From NCBI GenBank assembly GCA_001898505.1, contig MKTZ01000025.1, positions 248,001 to 312,000 of the forward strand: a stretch of DNA of 64,000 nt, written 5' to 3'. The notes below the pieces were generated by a model. That model saw only the letters and a list, made by a program, of their open reading frames with translations. It made no database searches and was not told where the DNA came from. Source of the DNA: Sphingobacteriales bacterium 50-39 (GTDB lineage: Bacteria; Bacteroidota; Bacteroidia; Chitinophagales; Chitinophagaceae). The position numbers and the translations under genes are program-made. Positions 45,046 through 53,141 of this stretch are shown here, in pieces; positions within the stretch are counted from its first letter, which is position 1, and each line of letters begins with the position of its first letter.

Positions 45046-45327
45046 TTAATAATCCCTCAAACCCCAATTTCTTATTAATTTTGTTACCTCCTTTCCATCA
45101 ACTTTTTCTATAATCTCTGCTCCTATTATAATGCCTCCTTCTGGATCATAGCCTGCATAGTCCGACAATTCCTTCATTCCATTTTCAAGCTTATACCGTT
45201 CGTAAGCATCTTTAATAGCATCACCATCGGCAGCTTCATGGTTAGCGGCGAAATCTATATAAGTGATATCAACAAGTAGCCACTCTGTTCCATCTTTGAA
45301 ACGTAAATACTGTTCTATCTTCGACAT
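45046..45327 (-). CDS. Hypothetical protein, 93 residues
   Basis: Starts at ATG 45327 (MSKIEQYLRFKDGTEWLLVD); the 16 codons above overlap the end of the zinc-ribbon gene. Acidic, soluble, alpha/beta (YIDFAANHEAADGDAIKDAY, AGYDPEGGIIIGAEIIEKVD). No family recognised. It follows the zinc-ribbon gene by 14 bases, so the two form an operon. Confidence 0.6.
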   Translation of the reverse strand: MSKIEQYLRFKDGTEWLLVDITYIDFAANHEAADGDAIKDAYERYKLENGMKELSDYAGYDPEGGIIIGAEIIEKVDGKEVTKLIRNWGLRDY

Positions 45328-45341
45328 AGGTATATTTTTTA

Positions 45342-45788
45342 TTAACGAAGGTTTGGGCGCGGAGTACCACAGCATGGACAGTATGATGCAAGTTCATCAG
45401 TCATGAATTTAAAGCCACAGGTTGAACATACCTCGTGATTCTGATGACTTAAAATACATTCTATTTTTACTATGGTATTTGGTATGGGAGTGTTATTGTT
45501 CCAGTTGTCAAGAATTGCTCGTTGAACGGACTCTTTCACCAATTTTTTATGCGCATCAGTCGTGAAATCGCTTTTGCTGTGATTACTACCACAAGAAGGA
45601 CAATAAGCATTATCCATAATATTTCCCCAGTCCTCATCGTCTACCGAAAATAGAATCTTGCAGTCTGGACACTGCCGATCAATCATTCCAGCAGAGTTAG
45701 GATGTATAGTAAACTGCGCTTGATTAATGCCTTTAAGCTCGGTCCCAAACTTTTGAAGTTTTTCTTTCATTTCTTGAATGGTTGCCAT
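45342..45788 (-). CDS. Protein with two zinc ribbons
   Basis: 148 residues from ATG 45788 (MATIQEMKEKLQKFGTELKG). A coiled N-terminal helix is followed by a first zinc ribbon (CPDCKILFSV... CPSCGSNHSKSD) and, near the C terminus, a second (CSTCGFKF... CPCCGTPRPNLR). Four CxxC pairs suggest binding of two zinc ions; nucleic-acid or protein binding is likely, but I know no family. The upstream 41 codons of the open frame look non-coding. Confidence 0.6.
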   Translation of the reverse strand: MATIQEMKEKLQKFGTELKGINQAQFTIHPNSAGMIDRQCPDCKILFSVDDEDWGNIMDNAYCPSCGSNHSKSDFTTDAHKKLVKESVQRAILDNWNNNTPIPNTIVKIECILSHQNHEVCSTCGFKFMTDELASYCPCCGTPRPNLR

Positions 45789-46505
45789 TGATAACGATTT
45801 TAGCATTAATAAAGCTAATGAATTTAGTTTAATTGAAAAAAAATATTTAGCCATTTTCACATTGAATCCCTTGCTCCGAATCAAGCCCAGTTTGCCTTCC
45901 AGGTGGTTCAAAATGGTATCTATTTGGATACCCTGAGCAATCAGCAGCCTATAGCTCTTTTAGAGCCTTCGCTGATATATGCGAAGACCACTACAATTGC
46001 AACGAGAAAATACCTCCAGTGAGACTATAGAGAGTGTCATAGGAAAATCTCAGCTAGTCGCAGATTAGAATAAAAATCAAAAGGATCACATGGGTTACTA
46101 TCTGGACCGCTATTAGAACTATAGTTGCATTGGCAGCATTGTTTTGGGGATCTTTTGGAAGTATAACACAGCGCCGACAAAAAACAAATTGCCCTAAGGG
46201 TGCCTTGGAGGAGCTGATGAGGCAACGTCGGTTCGTGTAGGGGAGCTTGTCGTGGAGACGGATCGTGTTGAGGCGGAGGATCGTGGAGCGATCTGTTCGT
46301 CGCTTTGTATGGATGAAAAGCAATATCTCTCCATTCCAAGCCGCATTACCCTCAGCTGGAGGATGTTCGCCCTTGCCGACGTCGCCGCAATAAGCATTGC
46401 CCTGCTCACTGTCGGTCTCGACTCCATAAAAGCCGTTGTCGTCAGCCCTGTTAACAGTCAGCAGTAAAGGGTGACACCGACAAAGAATGGGAGACTATAA
46501 AATTA
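45789..46505. other. Long stretch without a supported gene
   Basis: From 45789 to about 46190 nothing convincing is visible. Between 46190 and 46470 a GC-richer patch is open in two minus frames and one plus frame (71 to 100 residues), which is unusual, but none of the translations resembles a known family and none has typical composition. It may be a scrambled remnant. The 12-base sequence AGCCTTCGCTGA occurs at 45964-45975 and again in two other places in the window. Confidence 0.4.
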
Positions 46506-46533
46506 ACAAGGCTATAATTTACAATAGCCTTGT
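46506..46533 (-). terminator. Terminator behind the Cys-rich peptide gene
   Basis: ACAAGGCTAT (46506-46515) pairs perfectly with ATAGCCTTGT (46524-46533). On the minus strand it is followed by TAATTTTAT and lies 18 bases after the peptide stop. Confidence 0.75.
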
Positions 46534-46551
46534 ATTTAACGATAATTGCCT

Positions 46552-46755
46552 TTAACAAAGGCCGCCGCTGGCGCAATAGCATTTCCATGAGGCAGTACTA
46601 AGGCGGCAGATACCTTGGCTACCATCTGAAAAGAGACAAGGTATGCATGAACAGGCTCCGCACTGTCCATCGCCGCTGCCTGCCATGATGCGTGCCATTT
46701 CGTTGCGGCTTAGCTTGCCTTGGATCGTTTCAAGGCTGATTTTCTTCGATTTCAT
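46552..46755 (-). CDS. Cys-rich peptide natural-product precursor
   Basis: 67 residues. The N-terminal part is a leader of the Bacteroidota GG-type peptide-precursor kind (KSKKISLETIQGKLSRNEMA then RIMAGSG), followed by a core with eight cysteines (QCGACSCIPC, GICRLS, KCYCASGGLC) and many Gly and Ser. Leader and core strongly suggest a secreted or modified peptide, cleaved after the Gly-Ser-Gly. The even number of cysteines suggests up to four disulfides. The gene before it in the transcript encodes a protein with C39-like, VKOR and thioredoxin parts, which fits disulfide formation. No LanB/LanC or radical-SAM gene is nearby. Activity unknown. Confidence 0.75.
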   Translation of the reverse strand: MKSKKISLETIQGKLSRNEMARIMAGSGDGQCGACSCIPCLFSDGSQGICRLSTASWKCYCASGGLC

Positions 46756-46817
46756 ACTTTTATTTTTAATTTGTTAACGAATACCCGCTTTACACTGCAA
46801 GTGTTAAATCAGTGAAG

Positions 46818-48437
46818 TTATTCCCAGAGAAAATAATTTAATTCGTCAATGCCAAACGCATTTGGCAAGAGGTGTCCGTTGAAGAAAAAGGTTGGTGTTC
46901 CGATCACGTTCATTTCTTTGCACCAGGAAAACATAGCCTCCAACTTGGGGCCTTGTTTTTCCAGTTCGCCATTTAACGGATACTTGTCTGCGAAAAGGGA
47001 ATAATTCTTTACTGCCGACAGGTACCAGTCATCCAGCGCAAGCTTGGTAATCTTTTCGTCTCCCTTACTGGCTAAAGCCATTAAATGCCTTGCCGGGAAT
47101 GCGCCTATGTCGTTGTTGTCATTCCTGGCGGTAAATATTATTTTTACTCGCAAATTGTTGTGCTGTTCCAGTAAGTCCTCGATTTGCTGGTGAGCCTTTG
47201 AGCAGGGACCGCAATAGGGGTTACATACTTTTATCAATACATTAGATGCGTCTGTATTTCCAAGGTCAATACCCAGATCGTCTACGGGTATTCTCAAGTG
47301 CGTTTGTTTCTTTAGTAAAATATCAAACATCTCCTCATTGTATTTTATTCTCAAATAGTCTCTGTGCATTTTCTTTGCCTTTTGCATTCCAAATAAAACA
47401 GGTTTGCTAAGCATCCATATTAGCGCAGGCAGCAGAAAAGAGACGACAGTGCCGATCAGCAGTTCAAACGGGTGATCAAATTTAATATATAGCAGGCCGT
47501 TACTTATCGTATTCAACGCTGCAATAACCAGCAACAGCTGCACACAGAGACATAACACACACCACTGCTTCGCTACCTTCCATTGATACCAAAGAGAGAA
47601 GACTGGGTAAGGTAATGCCAGGATACTCAGCCATCCCAGTAACGCCATCGTGGTTGTCAGAGAACCAGCCGAAAATAGAAGCATTAAAAGCTCCCCGCTG
47701 AAATAAATAAAACCAACTTCGCTCCAGCTAAGCCAGCTAAAAACCTTGGCGCCTCTACTACTGAGTACAGCGTGACAATTTGTCTTAGCCAACCCAGTAC
47801 ATACTCTTTGCAAGAGCGGGTTGTTATCGTCGACCTCGTACCATAACAATAAAATGGCAACAACTATCCCTCCAAGTAAAACAAGAAATTGCAGATATAT
47901 GCCTAATATAGGCAACGATGTAACTGTATCTATTCTGATCCGGAGAAGATAAAATAATGCAAAAAGTAAAAGCAACGATACCGAACCTTGGATGAAAGAC
48001 CTAATATAGCCCTTCTTCATTATTTTCGTATATTCCTTATGCTTTTCGCCAGATCTTTCATTGGGTTCCGCTATCAGGTATACTCCGGACCAAATTTTAA
48101 AGAAATCCTCTTTTGTTTCTACCTTATATCTTTTGTACCCTTGAGGGAAATACCCTACTTTAGTCTCTGTGACCTCCTTTACCACGGCAAAGGGACTTAC
48201 ATTATCAAGAACGGCTGCAAGAAAGGGGACGGGCAATTGGTTGATTTCATCTTTATCGATGCGGCCAGCGGCATTCGGTACGTGCCATTTAGATAAGCTG
48301 TCACTAACGCAAAGCAGGCTTGGCCAATCCCGATGATTTTGCAATGTGTTATCTACTGTAAAATTGGTCACTTTTACGCCTAGCAATTGCAGGTAAGTGA
48401 TTACTGCTCTCACATTTGGGTCATATTGCGCAAGCAT
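46818..48437 (-). CDS. C39-like / VKOR / thioredoxin-domain membrane protein
   Basis: 539 residues. Residues 1-130 resemble an inactive C39 peptidase-like domain (DWPSLLCVSDSLSKWHVPNA), as found in ABC peptide exporters, but lacking the expected catalytic surroundings. A TM block (about 145-335) has the VKOR features, with Cys pairs in LLQRVCTGLAKTNCHAVLSS and KQWCVLCLCVQL. The C-terminal thioredoxin-like domain has VCNPYCGPCSKAHQQIEDLL and IGTPTFFFNGHLLP. VKOR oxidises a thioredoxin partner using quinone, so this protein should drive disulfide formation. With the Cys-rich peptide 62 bases downstream, it is the probable oxidant for that peptide (inference). Confidence 0.85.
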   Translation of the reverse strand: MLAQYDPNVRAVITYLQLLGVKVTNFTVDNTLQNHRDWPSLLCVSDSLSKWHVPNAAGRIDKDEINQLPVPFLAAVLDNVSPFAVVKEVTETKVGYFPQGYKRYKVETKEDFFKIWSGVYLIAEPNERSGEKHKEYTKIMKKGYIRSFIQGSVSLLLLFALFYLLRIRIDTVTSLPILGIYLQFLVLLGGIVVAILLLWYEVDDNNPLLQRVCTGLAKTNCHAVLSSRGAKVFSWLSWSEVGFIYFSGELLMLLFSAGSLTTTMALLGWLSILALPYPVFSLWYQWKVAKQWCVLCLCVQLLLVIAALNTISNGLLYIKFDHPFELLIGTVVSFLLPALIWMLSKPVLFGMQKAKKMHRDYLRIKYNEEMFDILLKKQTHLRIPVDDLGIDLGNTDASNVLIKVCNPYCGPCSKAHQQIEDLLEQHNNLRVKIIFTARNDNNDIGAFPARHLMALASKGDEKITKLALDDWYLSAVKNYSLFADKYPLNGELEKQGPKLEAMFSWCKEMNVIGTPTFFFNGHLLPNAFGIDELNYFLWE

Positions 48438-48811
48438 ATTCTGGGATTATAGAACTACTGAAAGAAAGATGGTAGCATATCAAATTTAAATTTGCTTTAA
48501 TTTCATACCAAATTTAAGAGTGTTGGAAAAGTCAATAAGTTTAAACTCTTATTGGGTGGGTAGTCTTATTTTTGGATATTTGAGATCACAGTTACCGCAT
48601 AGTTTGGTCCCTTATTCGATTTGAGCCTGCTGAATACGAGTACCAAGCAAGCCCACAGAATGAGACTATGGGTATTGCGTGGAAGCTCTAAAGAATTTAG
48701 GGCACATTCCTCTTTTAATTCCATTCAGCGAAACCGGATTACGGTGATAAGATGCCTGTTTCAAAATTACCACCAATTGAAGAATAAATTCGATAAATTA
48801 GCAGACATAAC
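48438..48811. other. Divergent intergenic region
   Basis: 374 bases between the VKOR-thioredoxin gene and the TlpA-like gene. It holds the minus-strand promoter at 48481-48511. A plus-strand frame at 48621-48827 has no ordinary protein character. No other signal recognised. Confidence 0.5.
48481..48511 (-). promoter_or_regulatory. Promoter of the VKOR-thioredoxin/peptide operon
   Basis: On the minus strand: TTG at 48509-48511, 20 bases, TAAATTTG at 48481-48488, matching the Bacteroidota consensus, about 45 bases upstream of the ATG at 48437. CAAATTTAAATTTG (48481-48494) is a perfect palindrome over the -7 box. Confidence 0.7.
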
Positions 48812-49951
48812 ATGTATAGGCAATTAAAATTAGCGCTAATTATGGTATTCTGTAATTTAACAGTTACCACCAATGGACAGGCCACTAAACCTGCGTTGAA
48901 CATTGGCGACCTCGCTCCGTCACTCCATGTGCGCGCATGGTTAAAGGGTACGCCGATCCGGGGCTTCGAACGAGGTATGGTGTATGTAGTGGAATTTTGG
49001 GCGACATGGTGTGGCCCTTGTATCGCAGAAATGCCCCATCTCTCTCTTGTAGCCGAGAATTATAAAAAGACCGTCGTTGTTATGGGGATCGATGTCATGG
49101 AGAAGGATACTTCAATGAATGTGTTAACAGCATTTATGAAAAGAAATGGAAGTGCAATGAACTATTTAGTTGCCACGGAAGACGGCAATTCTATGGCGAA
49201 TAGATGGCTCAATGCTTCGGGGGAAGCTGGTATACCTGTCGCATTTGTTGTGAATCAGGAGGGACGGGTAGCCTGGATCGGACATCCTCACTATCTTGAT
49301 GAGGTTTTGCCAAAAATATTGAATAATAGCTTGAATATAGAAAAAGCATCAGCAGAAAGAGAATTGAATATGCGTTTAAAAATTATGGATGATTCTGTGG
49401 GTGACGAATTAAGATATTATAGAGCCGATGTTGAAGAGCGGAATTTTGGGCAATCAGATTCGCTTCTATTAGAAAGGATTAATGAAATAGTTAGAAAAAA
49501 GCCTGAGCTTAGATATACACCGAATATTGCAGCCTTTACTTTTAATTTGTTGCTCAAGACCGACCCAAGGGAAGCCTATAAGTATGGCAAAGTGTTAATG
49601 GGGACCTCGACTTACGACATTCCTCCTTATTATATCATTTTCAATAATATCAAGTTGTTTTCCGAAGTGCGAGAGCTAGCGCCCCAGATTTATGAATTGG
49701 GTGTCGAAGCTTATCGGGCGAGAATCGAGTATTCACCGAATGCGGTTGATCTTCCAAACATCTATCATACTATGGCAGAGTGGTATCGGCGCGCGGGTGA
49801 TATATCAAAAGCGATAGAAACCGAGGAGAAAGCCATCGACGCTTTGAAGATTAATCAGCGTACTTCTGCGGATAGTGTAGCAGCATTTAAGTCCCGACTA
49901 CAGCTTTACAAAAATTTAGCTGGAAAGACTTCACCGCCCATCAGAGAATGA
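48812..49951 (+). CDS. TlpA-like thioredoxin-domain protein
   Basis: 379 residues. Signal peptide (LALIMVFCNLTVTTNGQA), then a TlpA/ResA-type thioredoxin domain (about 30-165) with EFWATWCGPCIAEMP and the cis-Pro region GEAGIPVAFVVNQEG. The C-terminal 200 residues are helical, with a TPR-like stretch (HTMAEWYRRAGDISKAIETE). It probably acts in the periplasm as a thiol-disulfide reductase. Divergent from the VKOR-thioredoxin/peptide operon, it might serve the same substrates (inference). Confidence 0.88.
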   Translation: MYRQLKLALIMVFCNLTVTTNGQATKPALNIGDLAPSLHVRAWLKGTPIRGFERGMVYVVEFWATWCGPCIAEMPHLSLVAENYKKTVVVMGIDVMEKDTSMNVLTAFMKRNGSAMNYLVATEDGNSMANRWLNASGEAGIPVAFVVNQEGRVAWIGHPHYLDEVLPKILNNSLNIEKASAERELNMRLKIMDDSVGDELRYYRADVEERNFGQSDSLLLERINEIVRKKPELRYTPNIAAFTFNLLLKTDPREAYKYGKVLMGTSTYDIPPYYIIFNNIKLFSEVRELAPQIYELGVEAYRARIEYSPNAVDLPNIYHTMAEWYRRAGDISKAIETEEKAIDALKINQRTSADSVAAFKSRLQLYKNLAGKTSPPIRE

Positions 49952-49992
49952 TTTATATAGTATTGATGCCAGCGGAAGTATTCACATAACCC

Positions 49993-50133
49993 TTATTGAG
50001 GTGGAATAGAGTCCAAATACTTCCTTGCGCTCTCATATGTATACCCTAAAATCATCAAAATTTCACTAACTCTTTCCGGACTTAGGTTGCTATGGTTTTC
50101 CAACTTCGAATATCGCTGCTTGGTAATATTCAT
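49993..50133 (-). CDS. Small helix-turn-helix protein or remnant after the integrase
   Basis: 46 codons from ATG 50133: MNITKQRYSKLENHSNLSPE and on to YLDSIPPQ. This is the second half of an XRE-type helix-turn-helix. The same frame is open upstream to the end of the integrase gene and encodes the first half (ISEGYSLTRQIKQETIAKK), but no ordinary start codon is present there. So it is either a remnant, starts at a non-standard codon, or is made by coupling with the integrase stop. As written, the 46-residue form would lack the first helix. Confidence 0.4.
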   Translation of the reverse strand: MNITKQRYSKLENHSNLSPERVSEILMILGYTYESARKYLDSIPPQ

Positions 50134-50189
50134 TTTTTTTGCGATTGTTTCCTGCTTGATTTGCCTGGTTAGGCTGTAGCCTTCGCTGA

Positions 50190-51413
50190 TTACCTCAACT
50201 CTTCCATTAATCTCTTCATATCCGCACTTATCTTATTATCCACAATCTTAGCGTAGTGCTGCGTGGTCCGGATATTCTTATGCCCCAGCATATTGGATAC
50301 CGTTTCTATAGGCACCCCGTTGCTAAGTGTGATCGTCGTTGCAAAAGTATGCCGGGCAATGTGAAAAGTTAACCTTTTATGAACCCCGCAGAGATCAGCG
50401 ATCTCCTTCAGATAGGCATTCATTTTTTGGTTGCTTAACACCGGAAGCACCCGGTCCGAAAGAAGGCTTTGCGGATGATTAGCGTACCGCTCCAGGATTT
50501 CCAGGGCCTTGGGGAGCAAAGGTATCCTGGATAGGGTATTCGTTTTTTGACGTTTAGAAAATATCCATTTCCCGCCATCTACCCCGCTGGTAATTTCGGA
50601 GCGCTTGAGCTTTTTAACATCGGCATAGGCCAGCCCGGTGTAGCAGCTGAAAAGGAAAATGTCCCGTACCTGGCTAATTCTCTCTACCTCGAAGCTCTTA
50701 TTTCCGATGGATTGCAGATCCTCCATAGACAAGGCATGGCGCTCCACTTCTATTTTAGCCATGCTGAAACCCATAAACGGATCACAGGCCAGCCAGCCAT
50801 TTTGGAGGCATTTTTTGACGATCTTCCGGAAGTTTGCCAGGTATTTCATGGTGGTATTATGATCGCAATTCCGTGTAGATTTCAGCCAAAATTCGTATTC
50901 AGATAGAAATTCATAGTCGAGTTTCCGGATGTCCAGGTCGGATACCTTGTACTTCCATTCTATGAAGGAGCGGGTATGTTTGAGGGAGGTGGTATACCGC
51001 GTGAGGGTGCCGGAAGCATATCCTTTCCCGACCAGGGCGGCAACCTGATCATTGTGGTGCTGGAATATTTCCAGGAGCATCCGGGGTTTTTCATAGCTAA
51101 CTTCCCTGCCGGAGAGTATATCCCGGATGGTGACGGCAGTGATCGGTTTGTTATGTTCGATCAGCTTGCGTTTTATTTCGTACACCTTTTCTTGCAGGAT
51201 GTCCAGGTAAGCGTTCAGGTTTTTGACGGTATCCTTGCTCCCCGTCATTCGTTCGGCATGTTGGTTCCACCGGAGAGGATCACATTTTCTTTTCGTAGAC
51301 AATTCGGCGGACTGTCCATCGACAGTAATGCGCAGGTAAATAGTAACCTCTCCTTTGACAAATCCTGCTGGCTTTTTAAGGTAGAAAAGCAAACCAAAAC
51401 TTTGTTCGATCAT
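50190..51413 (-). CDS. Tyrosine recombinase/integrase (Bacteroidota type)
   Basis: 407 residues. Arm-binding N terminus (about 1-90), SAM-like core-binding domain (about 100-200, YEFLSEYEFWLKSTRNCDHN), and catalytic domain with Lys in SKRQKTNT, HxxR in TFHIARHTFATT, and LGHKNIRTTQHYAKI with the Tyr nucleophile. The first catalytic Arg (usually TGLR) reads TGLA in FSCYTGLAYADVKK. Loss of this Arg is known in the IntDOT-like group. Such enzymes integrate mobile elements. A tRNA-Ser-like 3' end lies 260 bases from its start. Confidence 0.93.
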   Translation of the reverse strand: MIEQSFGLLFYLKKPAGFVKGEVTIYLRITVDGQSAELSTKRKCDPLRWNQHAERMTGSKDTVKNLNAYLDILQEKVYEIKRKLIEHNKPITAVTIRDILSGREVSYEKPRMLLEIFQHHNDQVAALVGKGYASGTLTRYTTSLKHTRSFIEWKYKVSDLDIRKLDYEFLSEYEFWLKSTRNCDHNTTMKYLANFRKIVKKCLQNGWLACDPFMGFSMAKIEVERHALSMEDLQSIGNKSFEVERISQVRDIFLFSCYTGLAYADVKKLKRSEITSGVDGGKWIFSKRQKTNTLSRIPLLPKALEILERYANHPQSLLSDRVLPVLSNQKMNAYLKEIADLCGVHKRLTFHIARHTFATTITLSNGVPIETVSNMLGHKNIRTTQHYAKIVDNKISADMKRLMEELR

Positions 51414-51604
51414 AACACACTTGCTTTGAAGGTGAAATTACATCTTACTAACGGAATTGTATAAACTTTTTCGTTCATAAGATGTTAATTATAAATTAGT
51501 TACAACAGTTTCAGTGAGTAAAATGGAGTAAAGTGAGATACTACACGAATCACTCACTGAGATGCATCGAAAAAAGGAGGTAAAACCAGGGGAGAGTAAA
51601 AATG

Positions 51605-51640
51605 AAAAAACCAGCAAACATGCGTCGTTGCTGGCTTTCT
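51605..51640 (-). terminator. Terminator downstream of the tRNA-like fragment
   Basis: CCAGCAA (51611-51617) pairs with TTGCTGG (51628-51634). On the minus strand the stem is followed by TTTTTT, a typical Rho-independent terminator, about 35 bases after the tRNA-like 3' end. Confidence 0.75.
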
Positions 51641-51673
51641 TTCTTTAAGTTAATCTGTGTTAACCGATAATTG

Positions 51674-51700
51674 CGGAGAGGGAGGTATTCGAACTCCGCT
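51674..51700 (-). other. tRNA-Ser-like 3' end fragment, possible attachment site
   Basis: The minus strand reads GCGGAGTTCGAATACCTC then CCTCTCCGC. TTCGAATnCCTCCCTCTCCGC is the T-loop and acceptor 3' strand of a class of bacterial tRNA-Ser. The 5' part of a tRNA is absent upstream, and the T-stem is imperfect, so this is not a gene. Together with the terminator and the nearby integrase it looks like the 3' end of a tRNA used as an integration target. Confidence 0.45.
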
Positions 51701-51867
51701 ATAATATCTTGATTGTTAATACCCCTTTGACTCAGAACTTGAAAGTGCACCGGTTTTTCCACCTGGAATTTTTGGCGACTTTTCACTTCGAAAATACGCA
51801 AAAGAATTCAATTCGAACCAAAGTATTCGAGGGATTGGGAAGCTTTTAATTCCTATTTGACGCCGGG

Positions 51868-52023
51868 CTATAAATTCCAGGTATATTTCATCAGCCGCCG
51901 GCGTCCGATACAAAAAATAATTACAACTAGCGCCGCACCAGCAACAATCGGCCAGTTCTCCGAAAACCAATCACTCGCCCGTTGCATAAACGAAGGCTGT
52001 GTTTCCCGACAGTCGGCGATCAT
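51868..52023 (-). CDS. Small single-TM protein, 51 residues
   Basis: ATG 52023 to TAG 51868-51870. A polar N terminus (MIADCRETQPSFMQRASDWF) is followed by a TM helix (WPIVAGAALVVIIFCIG) and a basic tail (RRRLMKYTWNL), a layout expected for a real small membrane protein with an inward C terminus. The alternation of charged and hydrophobic parts and the clean ends support coding. No family recognised. Confidence 0.5.
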   Translation of the reverse strand: MIADCRETQPSFMQRASDWFSENWPIVAGAALVVIIFCIGRRRLMKYTWNL

Positions 52024-52176
52024 TAGCGTTCAATTCTAAGAATTTATGTTCCTGTCAACTTTATAGTCGGCCCTTCCCGTAATGTACAAGTCTTAGCCAA
52101 TCGCGGCAAAAGGCGTAAATTAGTGAACAGAATCAGGCAACCGGGTTTCATTGAATTCAACTAAAAAGGCCGAGCA

Positions 52177-53031
52177 GTGGGAAAAATAAAAACATACGAC
52201 ATTCCAGGCTTCTTGAAATATATTAATGTAAATGGAACTGACAACGATGCTATCCAGGTTATACGCTATGATGACCATCCGAATTTACTATTGAAATCTC
52301 CGCCCGTACATCTAAATTTCTATCTGATTGCCATTAAGAATAACATCGAAGTTCAACCCCCCATTGACGAAATGTCAAGTACATACTTGTTTTTGGATAA
52401 GCCAGGCAACTCGATGGAATGGGATTTGAGCTGTATGTTTTCAGGCTATGGAATTTTTGTTAACGAGGCGCTACTTAAGAAGTCTGCAAAGGATTATTCG
52501 TTCATGGGCTATAATCGGCATGAAGCATTGTTTCTTACCCTTCGTGAAAGCGAAATTTTGTACGATCTGTTCATTAAGGCCTTTGAAGAATACAAGCAAA
52601 AAAGTTTTTCACAAGCTGTCTTGGTTTCTTATACCGCATTAATACTTTCCTATACACAAACCTTCTATGAACGACAATTCCAATCGCGAGGTAAGACATA
52701 CAACAAAGTTGTAGCGGATTTTTATGAGCAGTTAGATGCATATTTCCAGGCATCCGACTCGATGGCAGAGTTGCCATCCGTTAGTTATTTTGCTGAGAAA
52801 GCCAATCTCACCGCCAACTATTTTGGCGATGTGATCAAACATTTCACTGGTCACTCACCAATGGACCACATTCATCAACACGTCATTCAGTCGGCAAAGA
52901 CTAAACTGCGCCAGACTAAACTAACCATAAATGAAATCGCCTACAGCCTGGGCTTTGAATACCCCACCTATTTCACCCGGTTTTTCCGTGAAAAGACAGG
53001 AATTTCCCCCAAAGCATTTCGAAATCAGTAA
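52177..53031 (+). CDS. AraC-family transcriptional regulator
   Basis: 284 residues with a GTG start. An N-terminal ligand-binding part of about 185 residues, and a C-terminal double helix-turn-helix (VSYFAEKANLTANYFGDVIK and LTINEIAYSLGFEYPTYFTR, ending REKTGISPKAFRNQ). It lies upstream of, and in the same direction as, the hydrolase at 53142, which has its own promoter, and probably activates it. Confidence 0.9.
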   Translation: MGKIKTYDIPGFLKYINVNGTDNDAIQVIRYDDHPNLLLKSPPVHLNFYLIAIKNNIEVQPPIDEMSSTYLFLDKPGNSMEWDLSCMFSGYGIFVNEALLKKSAKDYSFMGYNRHEALFLTLRESEILYDLFIKAFEEYKQKSFSQAVLVSYTALILSYTQTFYERQFQSRGKTYNKVVADFYEQLDAYFQASDSMAELPSVSYFAEKANLTANYFGDVIKHFTGHSPMDHIHQHVIQSAKTKLRQTKLTINEIAYSLGFEYPTYFTRFFREKTGISPKAFRNQ

Positions 53032-53063
53032 AAAGTATCGATTTTCTAGTGATATGTTTTCAA

Positions 53064-53091
53064 TTGTAAAACGTTGCCAATAGTAGATTTG
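53064..53091 (+). promoter_or_regulatory. Promoter of the Cys-hydrolase gene
   Basis: TTG at 53064-53066, 17 bases, TAGATTTG at 53084-53091, matching the Bacteroidota consensus, about 50 bases before the ATG at 53142. Confidence 0.6.
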
Positions 53092-53141
53092 TCGTTGAAT
53101 AGATATTTCCAACCATTGTTTAATCATTCAAATCGACAATC

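Larger units (their letters stand above)
51414..51867. other. Putative regulatory/attachment region beside the integrase
   Basis: No gene. It contains an inverted repeat TCAGTGAGT (51511-51519)/ACTCACTGA (51552-51560), a minus-strand terminator at 51605-51640 and a tRNA 3'-end-like sequence at 51674-51700. Confidence 0.5.

Noticed and set aside
46037-46467. Overlapping frames on both strands, one with a membrane-like segment
   Set aside because: None resembles a known family, none has a good start context, and they overlap each other. Kept only as an unexplained patch.
48621-48827. 68-residue plus-strand frame before the TlpA-like gene
   Set aside because: No signal peptide or family resemblance; the composition looks random and the frame overlaps the true gene start.
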